Notes under the pieces: model-generated
What the model saw: only the letters and a program-made list of their open reading frames with translations
Database searches by the model: none
Told to the model about the DNA's origin: nothing
DNA from: Karalla daura
Taxonomy: Eukaryota > Chordata > Actinopteri > Chaetodontiformes > Leiognathidae
Assembly: GCA_029224185.1 (NCBI GenBank)
Contig: CM055205.1
Location: forward strand, 17,953,942-18,017,941
Reading direction: 5' to 3'
DNA: 64,000 bases
Program-made: the position numbers and the translations under genes
Shown: piece after piece, positions 23,401 to 36,500 of the stretch
Numbering within the stretch: position 1 is the stretch's first letter
Layout: the number at the start of each line of letters is the position of its first letter

Positions 23401-25955
23401 ACATGCCCTCAGTCTCACTGGCTTTATTTCACATTCATCAAATGATCTCAGTGGCAAAACTGGTCGTCTGCCCCCTTGGTATTCGAGCCTACTGTGCGGC
23501 AGTAAGCAGCTCGTAACAGCGGATGACAGATCAGGAGCCATGTCTGGCCTCACATTGTGGCCAAAGCAGAGATTTGTCTGGGGTTAAATTTAACTTTGGC
23601 CCGCCCCAGCGTCCAACACCTGTGCTGCAAAAGAAAATGACAGTGAAGAGGAACTGATTGCATACTCCAGCTGAAGGTCAACGAGGAGTGATTTGATCAC
23701 TACGTGCCGTGCAGAGTGGTGGGAATTCGAACCAGCTCTTTGTGCAGGATGCTGACTGGATGCCAGGCTATTATCATGCAAAATAAAGGACAAGGAGTTG
23801 CGTTTAAGACTCAGGAAAATTGAGCCGGGCAGGAGGAAAAAATAAAGAGTCCCGTGGGGATTGATGGCTTTCGGCCTCCACTGTGACACAAACACAGTTG
23901 AAACTGCTCAAATGTCTTCCTGAATTTTCACGATTCAGCAACTTCACGCTTGATTTGCATAGATCTGAGGAACAACAGTTAAAAACATGTCTCTCAATTT
24001 ATTTTGTAAGGGAAAACACCTTCAGACAAGTGGTAATTCATAATGAAGGAGAATTATTATTGAAAAGGGGGAGAAACACAAAAAACACATGAATGTGTCA
24101 TGTGAGAAATAGCAGACCCAGTGAAAATGTAATATATAGTTGCTCTGTTTATGCAATGTATTCAACAAATGGAAGAGAATATGACAGAAAATATGGGTTA
24201 GTTACACAGTAATGCTCAAACTACCTTGATATAGAATACCTGTAGTACTTGTATTAATATGTCATAAACAAGGGGGAAACAACAATTGGCTTTAAAAGTG
24301 CCCCGAGGTCAACAGGTGGTACACAACCTGTCACAAGTGAACCTCTGAAACTGTTGAATTGAATTTGTACTCCAGTTTGAAATCTTTTGGTCAATTTCAT
24401 CAGTTTTGACCTGAAACTGGCTGGTGGTAAAACCCTCAGTGATGATTCATCTCCTTGGCAGGAAACCAATCAGCAGATTCTTACAGAGGGTTTTGCCTTT
24501 TTTCCCCAGATATATTTAACGGTGACTACTGCATCTTTAAGAAGAAATGTGTGACCGAGATGAGGCAGGAAATGACTTTAGTAACTGGCTAAGTGTATTT
24601 CTGTTGTGCCAAGACCAAGTGACCCCTGAGTGGTGTTAAGGGTGGAATCTGTCTGCGATAGGAGGCGTTATGAGGCTTTCAGCCTGATAAAAATAGAGCA
24701 CGGTCCTGACGGCATCATAAGCACTAAGACTCCAAGCTTAAAGACAGCTGTGTATTTGGGGGTGCTAGGAGATGGTAAACAGTGAAAGGTCTTTTGTTTC
24801 AGCCATGTAATTAACTCACAGAGAATGGCGTGACCTACATGCTGGAGGCAATCACCTGCCACACTTTCATTATCTTTTTCTACAGGGACAAACCAGTTTT
24901 GAAGCTAGAGGGTGCAAGCACAGGCACCAAGTATACAGGCCAAGACTATATACTTGCCCTTAACATTTAAGCAGAGGACCTCACCCCTGAGTAGGACACT
25001 TGCATTTCTTTGAAACACTCTCCAAAAAGGTTCATACAAGACAATATTATCGTGTATTGACATTCCCTGATCAAATGTTTCACTCTGGACAAGTTGAACA
25101 TAATAACATGCGTAACATGTACTCCTATGGATGCAGAAGAACTAACAAAATACCTCTTCTCTGAACTATCTGAAAGGCGGAAACACATAAAACGTCACCC
25201 ACTGTGTGTCTGTTACACAATGTTGATCAGCTTTCACTTTTTCCACAGAAGGAATGTTCTGGATTCCCGTTTTAAATAGCAAGGCCTTTCTTGAGAAATC
25301 TAAGAAAATGAAAAACACATTTTCTGTTTGACAGCTGTAGAGCTGTCTGAGCTAATCAAACAAATAGCTTGAGTTCAGTATATTAGAAAACCACAAGTTT
25401 CTATCATATTTTTAATATAAGACAAGATAAAATAAGTACTTCATTTATTCCCGGAGAGAAATTGTACTGTCCAGCAGCATCACATTCATGATACACAAGA
25501 GTCCATGCAGAAGCTGTTGTTGCGAATAATAATTATCACAAAAACTAATAATGATAAAGAGTTAACACAGGAATATAGGTAGTAAATAAAAGAAACCCGA
25601 AGAGAGGAAACTCTGACAGAACCATTCATTGCTTTGCACCAAATACGTTTTCCAGCAAACATTTTTCTTATTGCTCACTAAAAAATACCCCGATGCCCAC
25701 ATCAAGATGGCACCCCGGCAACACCCACCCCTTCCATTAGCTCAGTGTTAAGTAATATGCTCTTTTTCAAAAACACACAAATAGATGTAAGAGAGAACAA
25801 ATGGGATTATTATCTCATTTTATATGTATTTTTTGCCTCGCGATAGATGAACCTATGCCACAGGTGGCACCGTCAGAGGAAAACGCCTTTAGCAGAGGAT
25901 AATGAGCTGCACTACATTACACACGCTCAAGGAGGTAATCTGACCCTTCTCCCCC
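20441..25955. other. Intergenic DNA between map7d1 and thrap3
   Basis: 5.5 kb with no supported gene. It holds a SINE-like copy at 20940-21095, scraps of common fish repeats (for example 'agcatgctaacacgttaagc' near 22250), and a motif-dense block near 21950-22090. Human TRAPPC3 lies between these two genes; I see no trace of it. Confidence 0.65.
20940..21095 (+). mobile_element. SINE-like repeat, truncated
   Basis: Same family as 7520-7785: 'ggtttcttctcccagtccaa' and GGAGACTCTAAACTGCC, then the GTGTGTGTCCTGTGA core. The tRNA-like head is missing. Confidence 0.65.
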
Positions 25956-26372
25956 CCTGCGGCCATCTCGTGAAATCTCGCGGGATTTGAGTACAGCGCT
26001 CGATAGCATCGTGAAGCTAGAGCAACAGTCGATCGTTTAGAAGGCCGTTTAATCTCTATGTCTGTTAAAGCGATACATTTAACCCAGTTGACAGATGTGT
26101 TGAATTATCGGAGGCACACGTAACATACGGGAGTCATTTGGTGGCATGGCGTCTCCCGGAGCCGTGACGCTTTCTTAGCTTAGCTCTGCTTAGCTGTTTA
26201 GCCTGGTTGCTAACATCCGCTGGTTCTCGTTGCTGCGTGCAGTCAGAACCAGGAAGGAGGGACCAGACGCGCTGCTGCTCCGACTGCTGCTTCTTGGCCT
26301 CAAAGGTAGCTCCACTTCCACTCAGAAAGAAGACAGAAACTCGACCAACGCGTTCGTGAAGACGACGAGAAG
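25955..26372 (+). promoter_or_regulatory. thrap3: thrap3 promoter and non-coding first exon
   Basis: CpG-rich block in an AT-rich neighbourhood. It contains TCTCGCGGGA at 25976-25985, close to the TCTCGCGAGA element known from many vertebrate housekeeping promoters. A plausible exon 1 ends with GAGAAG before GTAATA at 26373. An upstream ATG at 26145 opens a ten-codon frame (MASPGAVTLS, then stop), so a short uORF is possible. The transcription start is not determined. Confidence 0.6.
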
Positions 26373-29300
26373 GTAATAAAAGGCCACGCCGTTTTTCATG
26401 CAGTTAAAACGGCTGCTTTGGGAAACATGGTGGGATATTGGGTAACGCTCCGTTAACGTCCATTGCATTCTCAAGCCCCACCACACACAGCAGAGCTGCT
26501 TTATCTCGACTTAAGTGTTGACCACAGTCCCCTTATTTACCCCTCTCACGGCAGCATATAAATCTAGATCTGCTATTTGTATTTAGTCATATGTGATCTG
26601 GGCTGCTTTGAGTCGTATGTACATGTGTCTGCTCTCTGCGGGGTGTATGCAGCTCTCTAGGTTTACCTGTAATAGCCATTAGTAGTACTAACAAGTAAGT
26701 GAATTAGTAAAGTCACTGGCAATCTGCTGGTGCTGTTTGCAGTCACGTTTGAGTGAAATGACCTGAGCATGCAGTACTGAAGCAACACACCAAAATCTTT
26801 TTTTTTTTGCAGGTTGATAAAAAACTACAGCAATATAAGTTAGTCTAAGGGCAGACAACAAGAACAAAAATGCCATTACTAATGAATCTTAATAATCAAC
26901 CAAAATCAAGTTCTTCACATCACAGATGTTTTGTCATGTGCAATTGTAAATGTACTCAGACTACTAGATGTATTGCAGTGAACCCGAACAAGCAAAGCAA
27001 ACATGAAAATCAAGTAATAATAATAACAAAAGCCTAAAGTCAAGAAGATGTTAAAATGTGTTCAATGTAAAGGCAGAAAAAGAGCATATAAGGTACCGTT
27101 ATGTTTGGGGGTTAGTGTAGAATGGCTGGATTTGACATTGGGAAATTGTTGTGTGTGTGTGGGTCACAAAGAAAAACAAAACAGACTAAGAGACACATGT
27201 AACGGGTAATAATACTAGTATTACACAAGATAAAGGTGAGAAAATTATTACCAGTGGTATAGTGTTGTACGGGGATATGTATGTGCATGTATACCGTATA
27301 CAGCATAGGAATGAGGAACTTGCCAACTTAAGGTGAGGGTGCAAATAAAATAACTGTAACTTGGTGCAAGATGACAAAACACACAGGATATATGCATCAG
27401 TGGAGTGGAGAGATCGTGTATGTAGAGGACGTTTGCAATAATCAAAATGAAGAATGGAATAAAATGAGACTCGCAGTATTTATATACGGTGCAAAAGAGG
27501 ATTAAGGTACATTCCTTTTCAGGCATGAATTTTTGTGCAAGAGATGTTTGTTTTTGTGAACTTAAAATGTATCTCAACATACAATTTATTCAAAATGAGA
27601 TGGAAATAGAAATCTGTTGGCTGTATTTAGATAAAATGCAACTTGTAGTAGAAACAGTAGAAAGTAGAAACATGGTAGTCTAATGTTAATACAGGGCTCG
27701 ATATTTCAATATTTGACTTGACTGTAACTTCAGGGATCAGCACTCATAAATGTGAATTAGTGTCCTGTGTATTGCCAGGTAGTTATACAGCTGTATGAGG
27801 AGTTTGCTTTGTTGGTGGTTGTAAAAACTGTTAAACTGGATGACGGTAGATGACGGAACACAGTAGAGCGGTACAAATACTGTTCACATCTCCAGAATAC
27901 ACACAGTAAACCTGCTCTAATTTGTGACTTTAAAATGGAGAGACTTAACGTGACCTTAGACATGTGAAGTGTCCCTCCTGGTTGCGATGTGTTTGTCTCT
28001 GATTGGACGATACTGGTGATGATGCTCTGTCTCTGTTTCAACCGACAAAGGAGACAGAAAAGTATCAGGTCTGAGCTGACTACCTGGTGTGTGGCTGCTT
28101 TTCTTTACATGCAGTATTAATATAATCTATAAACCCTTTATAAGCTATTCAGACTCATTTAGAACCAGTTGTACATCAGACTACACCAAAGAACATATTT
28201 TGTGATGGGTAGGTATTGCATGTGAATGTTAATTCTGGTAGATGTTTGCAGGGCATAAAGCTGTGGATCCTGCCCTTATACTGTCAGAGGCACAAGCCAC
28301 TAATGAAGTGGAGAAACCTGAAATTATTCATGCCCAGTTTCACTTCCTGTCTAGTCCGTTTTAGTTCACCATCAGGAGGTGGGAGAAATCTGGGCTAGGC
28401 TCTGGTGACGAAAAGCAGAGCATAGTGAAAGTCAACGTACGACTGACGAACCTTCCTGTAATTATCATTCAGGGCATACCTGAATGTTTTTTTTTCCAGG
28501 AATGGTGCTTTGTTTGATGCACTTTTAATCCACTAGCCTCTGGTAATCAGCGTATTCAAGGTTTGCAGCACAGTAGGAAAGCAGTGCGGGCCTTTTGTCG
28601 TCCAGGTCATCGTGAAAACACTTGAGCCACCTCCTTCAGAACCAGACAAGACATGAGGCGACCACGGTTCCCACAGTGGACAGAACACAGCCAGTTTGCA
28701 GTTCCCCTCCTCGAGCTCCCCAAAGGAAGTCTAGAATAATCGAAGCCCATTGCACACTGACTGACTCGCATCTTTGCCACGAAGGAAGCCACTTTCCTTA
28801 TTTATTTTTTACCTTTTCATCAAGAAGATGAAGTAAAAACATTTCCTCGGCTGAACGCACTGAAGCAGCACTACCGGCTCCACGGCTGCAGGTTTCTAAG
28901 AGACTCACGCTCTGCTCATTTTAGCAGGAGAGGAAACGGCTTTAAAGGAGCATCCTGGCAAAATGGGCAGCAGGAAAGACTAGATATGAACCAGAAGAGT
29001 GGTCTAATCATTGAAATGGCTGCTGTAACACACATTATCTTCCTAGCTTTGCTACCATGTGCGTCTGCTGGAGTCTATGACCAGCACACATGGTTAGAGG
29101 ACAGGGGAGACATACCTGTTGCAGGACACTCGCACCAGTCACTCTCCAACATGCAGGTAGAACATGCAGTCTCTGCACAGAGAAGCCATTGGTCCCATTG
29201 GGATTCGAACCATGGGCTGAGCTGCTGTGAGGCCCGGTGTTGTTTACCAGCCCCACCATGTCATCTGCTAGAAGTCAACATTGCTCTGTGCCCTTGTGGC

Positions 29301-30427
29301 GAAGGCTCATATTTCAAATTAGAGCCGCAACAGCTTAATGATCAATCTGCTAGTGAGATAACTCAGCTACATTTCTGAAGGTTTGCTCATGCAAACTGTG
29401 AATAAGTCATCGTTTCAATGCACCAAAGAGATTGGCTCTTAGATAAGTTACAGCCGGAAATTGTGTCAAGACCTCTTGACATGGCAGGGACATAAATTAA
29501 AAGAGAATTACTGGTAAATATACAAAATGAAACTACATCTGTAGAAAGTTCCCCTTCTTCAACGCAGAAACACTTCGTCTGCACTGCTGGTAAATGATTT
29601 CAAGAAAAGGGAGGAAACTTGGACCCACTTGGTCAATCACCAGGGCACTGCATGTCAAACGCAGTTTGTTTGACTCCAGGGTTTGGTTTTGTCTGATTAA
29701 ACGGCTGTGAATCAGGCTGATGTTATGGTGTCACAGCGTGGGGGACGTACAGATAAACGTCTCAAGGTGGCTGATACCGTGGAGCGCTCATGGTGGCCGT
29801 CGAGAGCCTCGCCTCGCTGGGTTCACTTTCCCACAGCCGGCCGCGTCGTCCTCGCTCGACTCCTTGGATGAACGTGACAGATTCTGGGTATCTGATGCCA
29901 TTGGTCTGTGCGTATCTGGTTTTTCCGAGCAGCACGTCACGGCCGGCCCGGGTGTGTAGTGGAGCCAGCTTTCACACCCTCCTGCAGCAGCAGCCCTCCC
30001 ATCTCGCTGCACAGAAGCTCGCCCTCTGTCACATTGCTGCCGGCTTATGCACGCATATGCCGACGTGCCGCTCCGGCTGCATGCTACGCTTTCAAAGCCG
30101 ACCTGTTGACCCCTCCCCCCAGCCTTACCACTGCTTTTAGTCCAGATTTATTTTTCTGTGGCTGCTCAGGCTTGGTAGGTGCCGGGGGAGGGGGGTCCTC
30201 TCCTTGATGATGGGTGACAAGTTGTCACATACTCCTGTCCGGTTCCTGCCTGCTAGGAAGAGCGTAGCCCCGCTATCCTGGTGGATATTAGTTTGAGTCA
30301 AATATGAGGTTTCTGTTCTTTAACACCCATCCTGTGATTTCCACCATGTTCTTGTGGTGAATAAAGCCCATCAGCGGTGCTCTCTAACCAGTAGCTTTCA
30401 CTTGTGTTCTTGTTTGATTCTCTGAAG
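26373..30427 (+). other. thrap3: thrap3 first intron
   Basis: 4 kb, non-coding. It holds a SINE-like fragment at 29080-29265 and a GC-rich stretch at 29780-30130 of unknown meaning. I see no conserved reading frame. Confidence 0.55.
29080..29265 (-). mobile_element. SINE-like repeat fragment
   Basis: On the minus strand it reads TGGTTCGAATCCCA (B-box-like) preceded by the usual CTCACAGCAGC text. Same family as the copy at 7520. Confidence 0.55.
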
Positions 30428-30456
30428 GGAAGGAACGGTGACACGGGCCTGATCTG

Positions 30457-30587
30457 ATGTCGAAGATGTCGAAGGCCCTGGACTCTCCAGCTCGGTCCCG
30501 CTCCAGGTCGCGGTCCAGATCTCGATCCTACTCCAGATCCCACTCGAGGAGCCGCTCCCGCTCAAGATCCAGAAAACGTCGTTATAG
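30457..30587 (+). CDS. thrap3: thrap3 coding exon 1: N-terminal RS domain
   Basis: MSKMSKALDSPARSRSRSRS and further RS dipeptides ending SRKRRY plus AG. The likely acceptor is CTGAAG at 30427, giving a 29-nt 5' UTR on this exon. Donor GTAAAT at 30588. Confidence 0.92.
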
Positions 30588-33500
30588 GTAAATCCATGTT
30601 TTGGATTCCATTCATTAATCCATTTTCACAGCCACTTTGTACCTGATTTTCTCAAATTGGTCATTTGATCTATGAAATGTGGTGAAAGTTGTCAGCTTTT
30701 TTCCATTCCCCAGAAATGAGAAAAACCTGAACAAATATCTGATCAAAAATCTGAAAATGGAAGCATATCTGAGATATCACTAAAACACTCATGAGGTTGT
30801 TTCCACACATGTAGATATGACATTGTATCCCAGTAAGTGTAAGAGCAACACTCTCTAGCCTGTAAACATCATTGGGTGCAACGAAGGGCTCCCATGACAT
30901 GTCCACTTCAGACTAGATGGAAGAGGCTTGGAGGGCTCAGCCTGCGAGTGATCGCTCGCTGCCTTTGTCTTCTCCTTGTCCTAGCAGCAGCCGTGGCAGC
31001 ATTGCTTGAGAACTATGGAAATGCCAAATGTTTTGATCATCTATCCTTCTCAAAGTGGAGTCCTGTGAGCTTAAGCTTAAAAAACTGTGGCTCACTCACA
31101 GTGGATGATGGATGTGTCCTTGTTTCTCCCAGATATTGATAACCTGATATTTCGTCTTCAACAACAAAGACTTTACAGAAGACACTATCCAGACACCCTC
31201 CCGCTTTCTTTAGCGTTAGCAGTGCTAGCATGCTCACATGCTTTCATTTCTTTCCAATATGAAGCTTTCAATAATAAACAACATAATTTCCAATATTCGT
31301 CCAATAATTATTATACGCTTTACACACTCTGTTTTAAGTGGCTCTTTTAAGCATTTTCAGTCTTTTGTACTTCTTTAGAAAGCAACATGCCTTTCATTCC
31401 CCTTAGAATGGGAAACTTTAAAGATTTTGTGTGTCTGTATGTGTTATGACCCAGAAAAGGTGTGTGTTTAGACACTATCAGCTGAACTGTTTGTGGTTTA
31501 GTTATTTTTGGGTAATGGGGGTGACATGTTGTGAAAGGGAAGGGTTAAAAACACCAACTGTACTCTGCTGTGAGTGAGCTACCGTATCCTACCATCAACG
31601 TACCATTGAAGCCTAATCATTCACTACACCTCCGGGTTGTTTGTCACTTGATGCTCCCTCCTTGCCTCTGCTTTACTTTGCATGAATATTTCCCCTGTGT
31701 GGGAGAAGCACTTTGCATCGGCTCCTTTTCATTCTAGGAAAACCACATCATCGTCTGTTTGTTTTAATGTCTTCTCTACAGTCTGTCATTTATCTAATGC
31801 AGCGTTGATGTTGATGCAAATGAGGCAAAGCTTCCCACGCTGCATGCTTTGCTTTTTTAGCAGTAAAGAGTAATGCCACACTGCAGGTCAATGATTTTCA
31901 AAGGAAGTAAGGAGTGGAGAGCCTCCCTGGATCTCCCTCCTCCTCCTGGTGGATTACAGCAGGTTGTGTCCTCTCAGGCCTCTCAAGCCGTCCTGGTCCT
32001 GGTCCTGGGAATGTTTTTATTTGTTCATAGCTGCATAGTTCAGGATTGAGCTCGTCTGTTGAAAATGTGCAAAAGCGATAGCGGAGGATTCCGTCTTGGT
32101 GAGAAGGCGCCCAATGTTATATATAGAAAAGTGTAAGCATAGAGAAAATGCCAAACAAGAAGTGTCGTAATGAGGACTAAAAGAGAGGAGAAAGAACCGG
32201 GCGAAGGTGAGACATGCAAAGGGTAAACGCTATTTCACGCACAGTTCCTACATCCTCTTTCTGCTAAAACTACACGCTGCGGTATCAGAAAGTAGTGTTG
32301 ATCACACTCAAAAAATCACTTGTGGTCTCAAATGAGATGGCTTGAGGCCTGTTATGGAGTCTCTAGAAGTCGAAATCCAATCGTGTTACATGTTAGAAAT
32401 GTTGGAATTGAACGTGTAGATGGCAATAACTTGAGGACCTGGTCACTGGATTCGGAGCATCATGCAGTTTGTGTATTTTCTGTCTTCATAAGTGCCTTAT
32501 CCAGCTCTTGCCTTGGGCACCATCTGCAGGTCAGAACTGGGAATTACAACTCTCAAAGGATGGCTGCTATAAAGGACGGAAGGAAAGAAATGACTTAGTT
32601 TTGATAGATTCTATTTAGAATAAAAGATGGGAACAAGGAATGAAAGAGAGTGAAAGAAGGAAGTTTGGAAGAAATGGAGGATAGCGTGATAAATGAGCAG
32701 ATGGATGACAAGACAAATGTAAAAGCAGGAACAGCAGTAGAATATGCCTTTATTTGTCTCTTCTGTCATTTACAAAAGAAAGATGGAAAGAAAAGACAGA
32801 AGGATAGGAAGGAATGATTGATCAGTGGATGTTAGGAGATAGTGATGGAAAGAAAGGTGGGCTGTATAGAAAGAAAAAGATGAAAAATGAACTGAAAATG
32901 AAATGGAAATAAAAAATGCAAAGATGAAAAACGTTATTAATCCTGATAGTTACAGATATCTATCTCTATCTAGTTACAGTATTATTAACACGAGCGTTCC
33001 ACAATAGCAAATCATTTTAGTGTATGTGGCGATCTCTTCCAGTGTTGGTTGTTAGTATCTGGGTCAGTCCAGCCCGTTGCTGACCGCACTGAGAACTGTC
33101 CTACAGGAAGAAAGGTCAAGAGAGGAAAGAAATGGTGACAGACCTTCAATCCCACACCGATAACGTGAATTTACTGCATGTGTTTGTCAGTTCCAGGTCC
33201 CGGTCCCGGTCTCGCTCCCACACTCCGTCCTACAGGAACTACCCCTCCAGGGACTACCAGAACAACAGAGGAGGCTTCCGAGGCTACAACCGGGGCTACC
33301 GGAGGCCGTACCACTACCGCGGCAGAAACCGCGGCTACTTCCAGCGCGGAGGCCACTACCAGAACCGTGGCGGCTACGGCTACAAGTCCAACTGGCAGGG
33401 AGGAGGAGGAGGAGGAGGAGGCGGCGGCGGAGGAGGAGGAGGAGGAGGCGGAGGAGGAGGCTGGCACGACCGCCACCACGACCAGGACCACCACTCCCAC

Positions 33501-36500
33501 AGCCCCAGGAGGGGGCGCTCCCGCACGCCCCGGAAGCGCTCGGGCAGCCGCTCCCGCTCCCGCTACTCGGACCGCTCCTCGTCGGGGCGCTCCCGCCGCT
33601 CCCGCCGCTCCAGCTACTCCTCGCGCTCCCGCTCCTCGTCCCCGCGCCACAGCCGCAGCAAAGGCAAGAGCTCCAAGGAGGCGAAGGAGAAGCAGCAGGC
33701 GGCGGCGGAGAGCGGCCCGCCCGACAAGCCCGGCACGGCGGCCGACGGCAGCGCCATCGAGAAGGCGTCCGGGGGCAAGTGGCTGGACTTCGACAGCAGC
33801 CCCAAGCGGCCCAGCCCCGCCTCCAAGAAGGACGACTCCTCCGGGGGCTCCGACTCCAAAGCCGCCGGGAGCGGAGCGGCTCTGTGGAAGACGGTGGGCA
33901 CCGGGTCACCTCCGGCCAAATCCCCCACCACCAAGTCAGGACAGACGGTGTCGGTGGGAGGCTTCGGCTTCTTCTCCAAGGAAGACGCTGCTGCTGGAGA
34001 CAAGGCCTCCATCTCTGCTGCCTTCAAACGGTACGCATGCTGCTCCCACAGCCCGCCTTCAGACTATAGTTTACATGTTCCTGCTCTTCCCAAATTATGA
34101 ACTCATAATACTCCCAGAAAATGGCTGTTAAACCAAGATAAAAACTGGACCTAAGATTATCATGTTAAGTTGAACACTGAAGTAAAAATAAACAGTATTT
34201 TAGTATTAAGATGGCAGCAACATATAATTACTCATAACGTTGTGTGAAGTGTTCAGTTGGCTGTCACAGACCAGAAAAAAGACCATTTACAAAGCTGATA
34301 TTTGACATGTCTTAAATTTGCCGGTAGGCTCATTTCTGAGTTTCTCAATGATGTGACTAATGAGGTGATTAATGGACTAAAATCACATTGACATGAAGAG
34401 ATGTTTGACATTTGTCTAGTCTCAGAAGAAACCTCTGTAGCCCGTCCCTGGTGCACTTTGTTGATATTTCCTGTTTATTTGGGGCAAATGTGCTCGGCTG
34501 AGGTCTTATTAAAGCTTTATTAAACGTTTTGTTTTGTTTTTCTCAGGTTCTTGGCTGAGAATAAAAACAAGAAGCAGGCGGGTGATAAGGAGAACGGCCG
34601 GGACAAGGAGAGCGCGGCAGACAAAGGGAGCAAGTCTGTGGACCTGTTCAGCATCAGCGCCTCCTCCTTCAGCGACAAGGACGACAAGACGCTGCCCTTC
34701 TTCGACGCCAGCGAGGAGGAGTTCCTCAAGGCCCACGGGCTGAAGGAGCGCGACGGCGAGGAGGACGGAGAGGTCAAGTCCAGCCTCACGTCCCGGGACA
34801 TTTACGGGAAGTGGGGCGACGAGCCCAGCTTCCCCACCTCCTACCCCACGGTGAAGGAGAAGAGCCGCCGGGAGGCAGACCTGCCAGAGCCGGCGGACCA
34901 CATGGACGAGGAGGAGGAGCTGTACCGCAGCCGCAAGCACAGCTCCAAGAAGGAGGAGAAGGCCAAGAAGAAGGAGAAGAAGGAGAAGTCCAGGCGGAGT
35001 CCGTCCCCTCCGGCCGGCTCCCGGGAGAAGGACCGGCCCCTGTTCCCCGGAGCGTTCCCACCCAGGGACGGCTCACCTGTACGACACCTGGCCGCCTCCA
35101 GGGAGGAGTTCGAACTCAAAGTCAGCTCCTTAGAGGACCTGCCCAGGTAGGTGGAGGGAGGAAAGGGACGGACAGATGGATGGATGGATGGATGGATGGA
35201 TGGAAAGAGAAAGCAGGAAACAAATGGTAGATAAATGAACACAGAATGAAAGAAACAATGGCTTTTGGTTACATAGAGGAAATATAGTTTAGGTAGAAAT
35301 ATAGGTAAAGGCAAGAAAGGATGGATGGCATGGAAGAAAGAAGAATCGTTGAAAAGAATGGATAGATTGAGAGGATAGACTTTGATGGATGGAAATAAAT
35401 CAGAATGAATGAGAATGTAAAAATGAGAGAAAAAGGTGTGGACAAATAGAAAAAAATGATGGTTTGATGTATAGATATAAAACAAGAAAGAAAGATGGAT
35501 GAAGATGGCTAGAAATAAATAAAGGAAAGATAAGATGGGATAGATGAAGAATGGATGATAGGATGAAAGGGTCGATAGACAAAATGATATGATATGACAG
35601 CATAGACGCAGATGGAAAGATAATACAGATGATGGAGTGAAATCAGAGATAGATGGAAAGAATGAGACTTTATTGATCCCTAGGAGAGGTTCAGTCCATG
35701 GAATCAGGCTTAGCTCCGTGAGAAAACCAAAATCTTCCAGAGAGGAAAAAGTCAATACAAGAATACATTATTTTACGACTGCACTGGTTGAAAGCATTGT
35801 ATAGTGTGATGTCTGTAATGAATGTGTGTTTTTATGTCTAAACTAAAACATGTGATCAGGTAAAACTAAACAGTCTCGCTCTCCATTGAGACAGTATGTT
35901 GGATGTCTCCATTGTTTTGAGCCCGTGTCTCCGTCCTCTTGTCTCCCAGCTCGTCGCTGTCTAAAGATCGCCTCCTGCCCAGAGATCTGATCAATCCCAC
36001 TAAGAAAGACGCCGAGTTTCGTTCCATTTTCCAGCACATTCAGTCGGCACAGCTGCGCCGCAGCCCCTCTGAGCTCTTTGCCCAGCACATAGTCTCGATT
36101 GTGCACTACATCAAAGGTAGAGTACGAGCTGCTCCGTCCCGGCCTGTCCTGCTCCGTCCCAGCTCCACAGGCCCAGAGACGGCTGCACTGTGACCCAGAG
36201 CCTCTGGACTGCTCTCAGCCTGAACATGTTTAGCTGTTATGCTCCTTTTTTTGTAAGCAGGGATTGAACTTGTCTCTCTTTTATCCCCAGCTCAACACTT
36301 CCCGTCCTCAGACATGAGTCTAAGTGAGCGGTTTGCCATGTACCAAAGAAAAGCTGCAGAGGTAGAAATGAGGAAGCCAAGGAAGAGCCCAGAAATCCAC
36401 AGGTGCTTCAGAGCTGCCCATGCCTTTAGTTTGCACTTCCTTCATGCAGTCTCTCATAAAAATCACTGACCTCCGAGCCTTTCCTTTCCTCCCCTAGGAG

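Noticed and set aside
20441..25955. Trace of TRAPPC3 between map7d1 and thrap3
   Set aside because: I read the open frames on both strands and found no TRAPP/BET3-type motif. A TBLASTN search would settle it.
28986..29378. 130-codon frame with a hydrophobic start resembling a signal peptide
   Set aside because: Most of it is a SINE-like fragment with a B-box-like element. No family resemblance and it lies in the first thrap3 intron.
29780..30140. GC-rich 116-codon frame before the thrap3 start exon
   Set aside because: No family motif, no clear splice connection, and several frames are open at once because of base composition.
33171..34131. Long alternative frames on both strands across thrap3 exon 2
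   Set aside because: GC-rich repetitive codons lack stops in every frame. Only one frame has the conserved FRGYNRGYRRPY and RS motifs and spliced continuity.
34841..35755. 304-codon open frame on the minus strand
   Set aside because: It is the pyrimidine-rich complement of a decayed GGAT/GAAA repeat plus the antisense of thrap3 exon 3. Composition (Phe, Ser, Leu, Ile, His) is that of a simple repeat and no family is recognisable.
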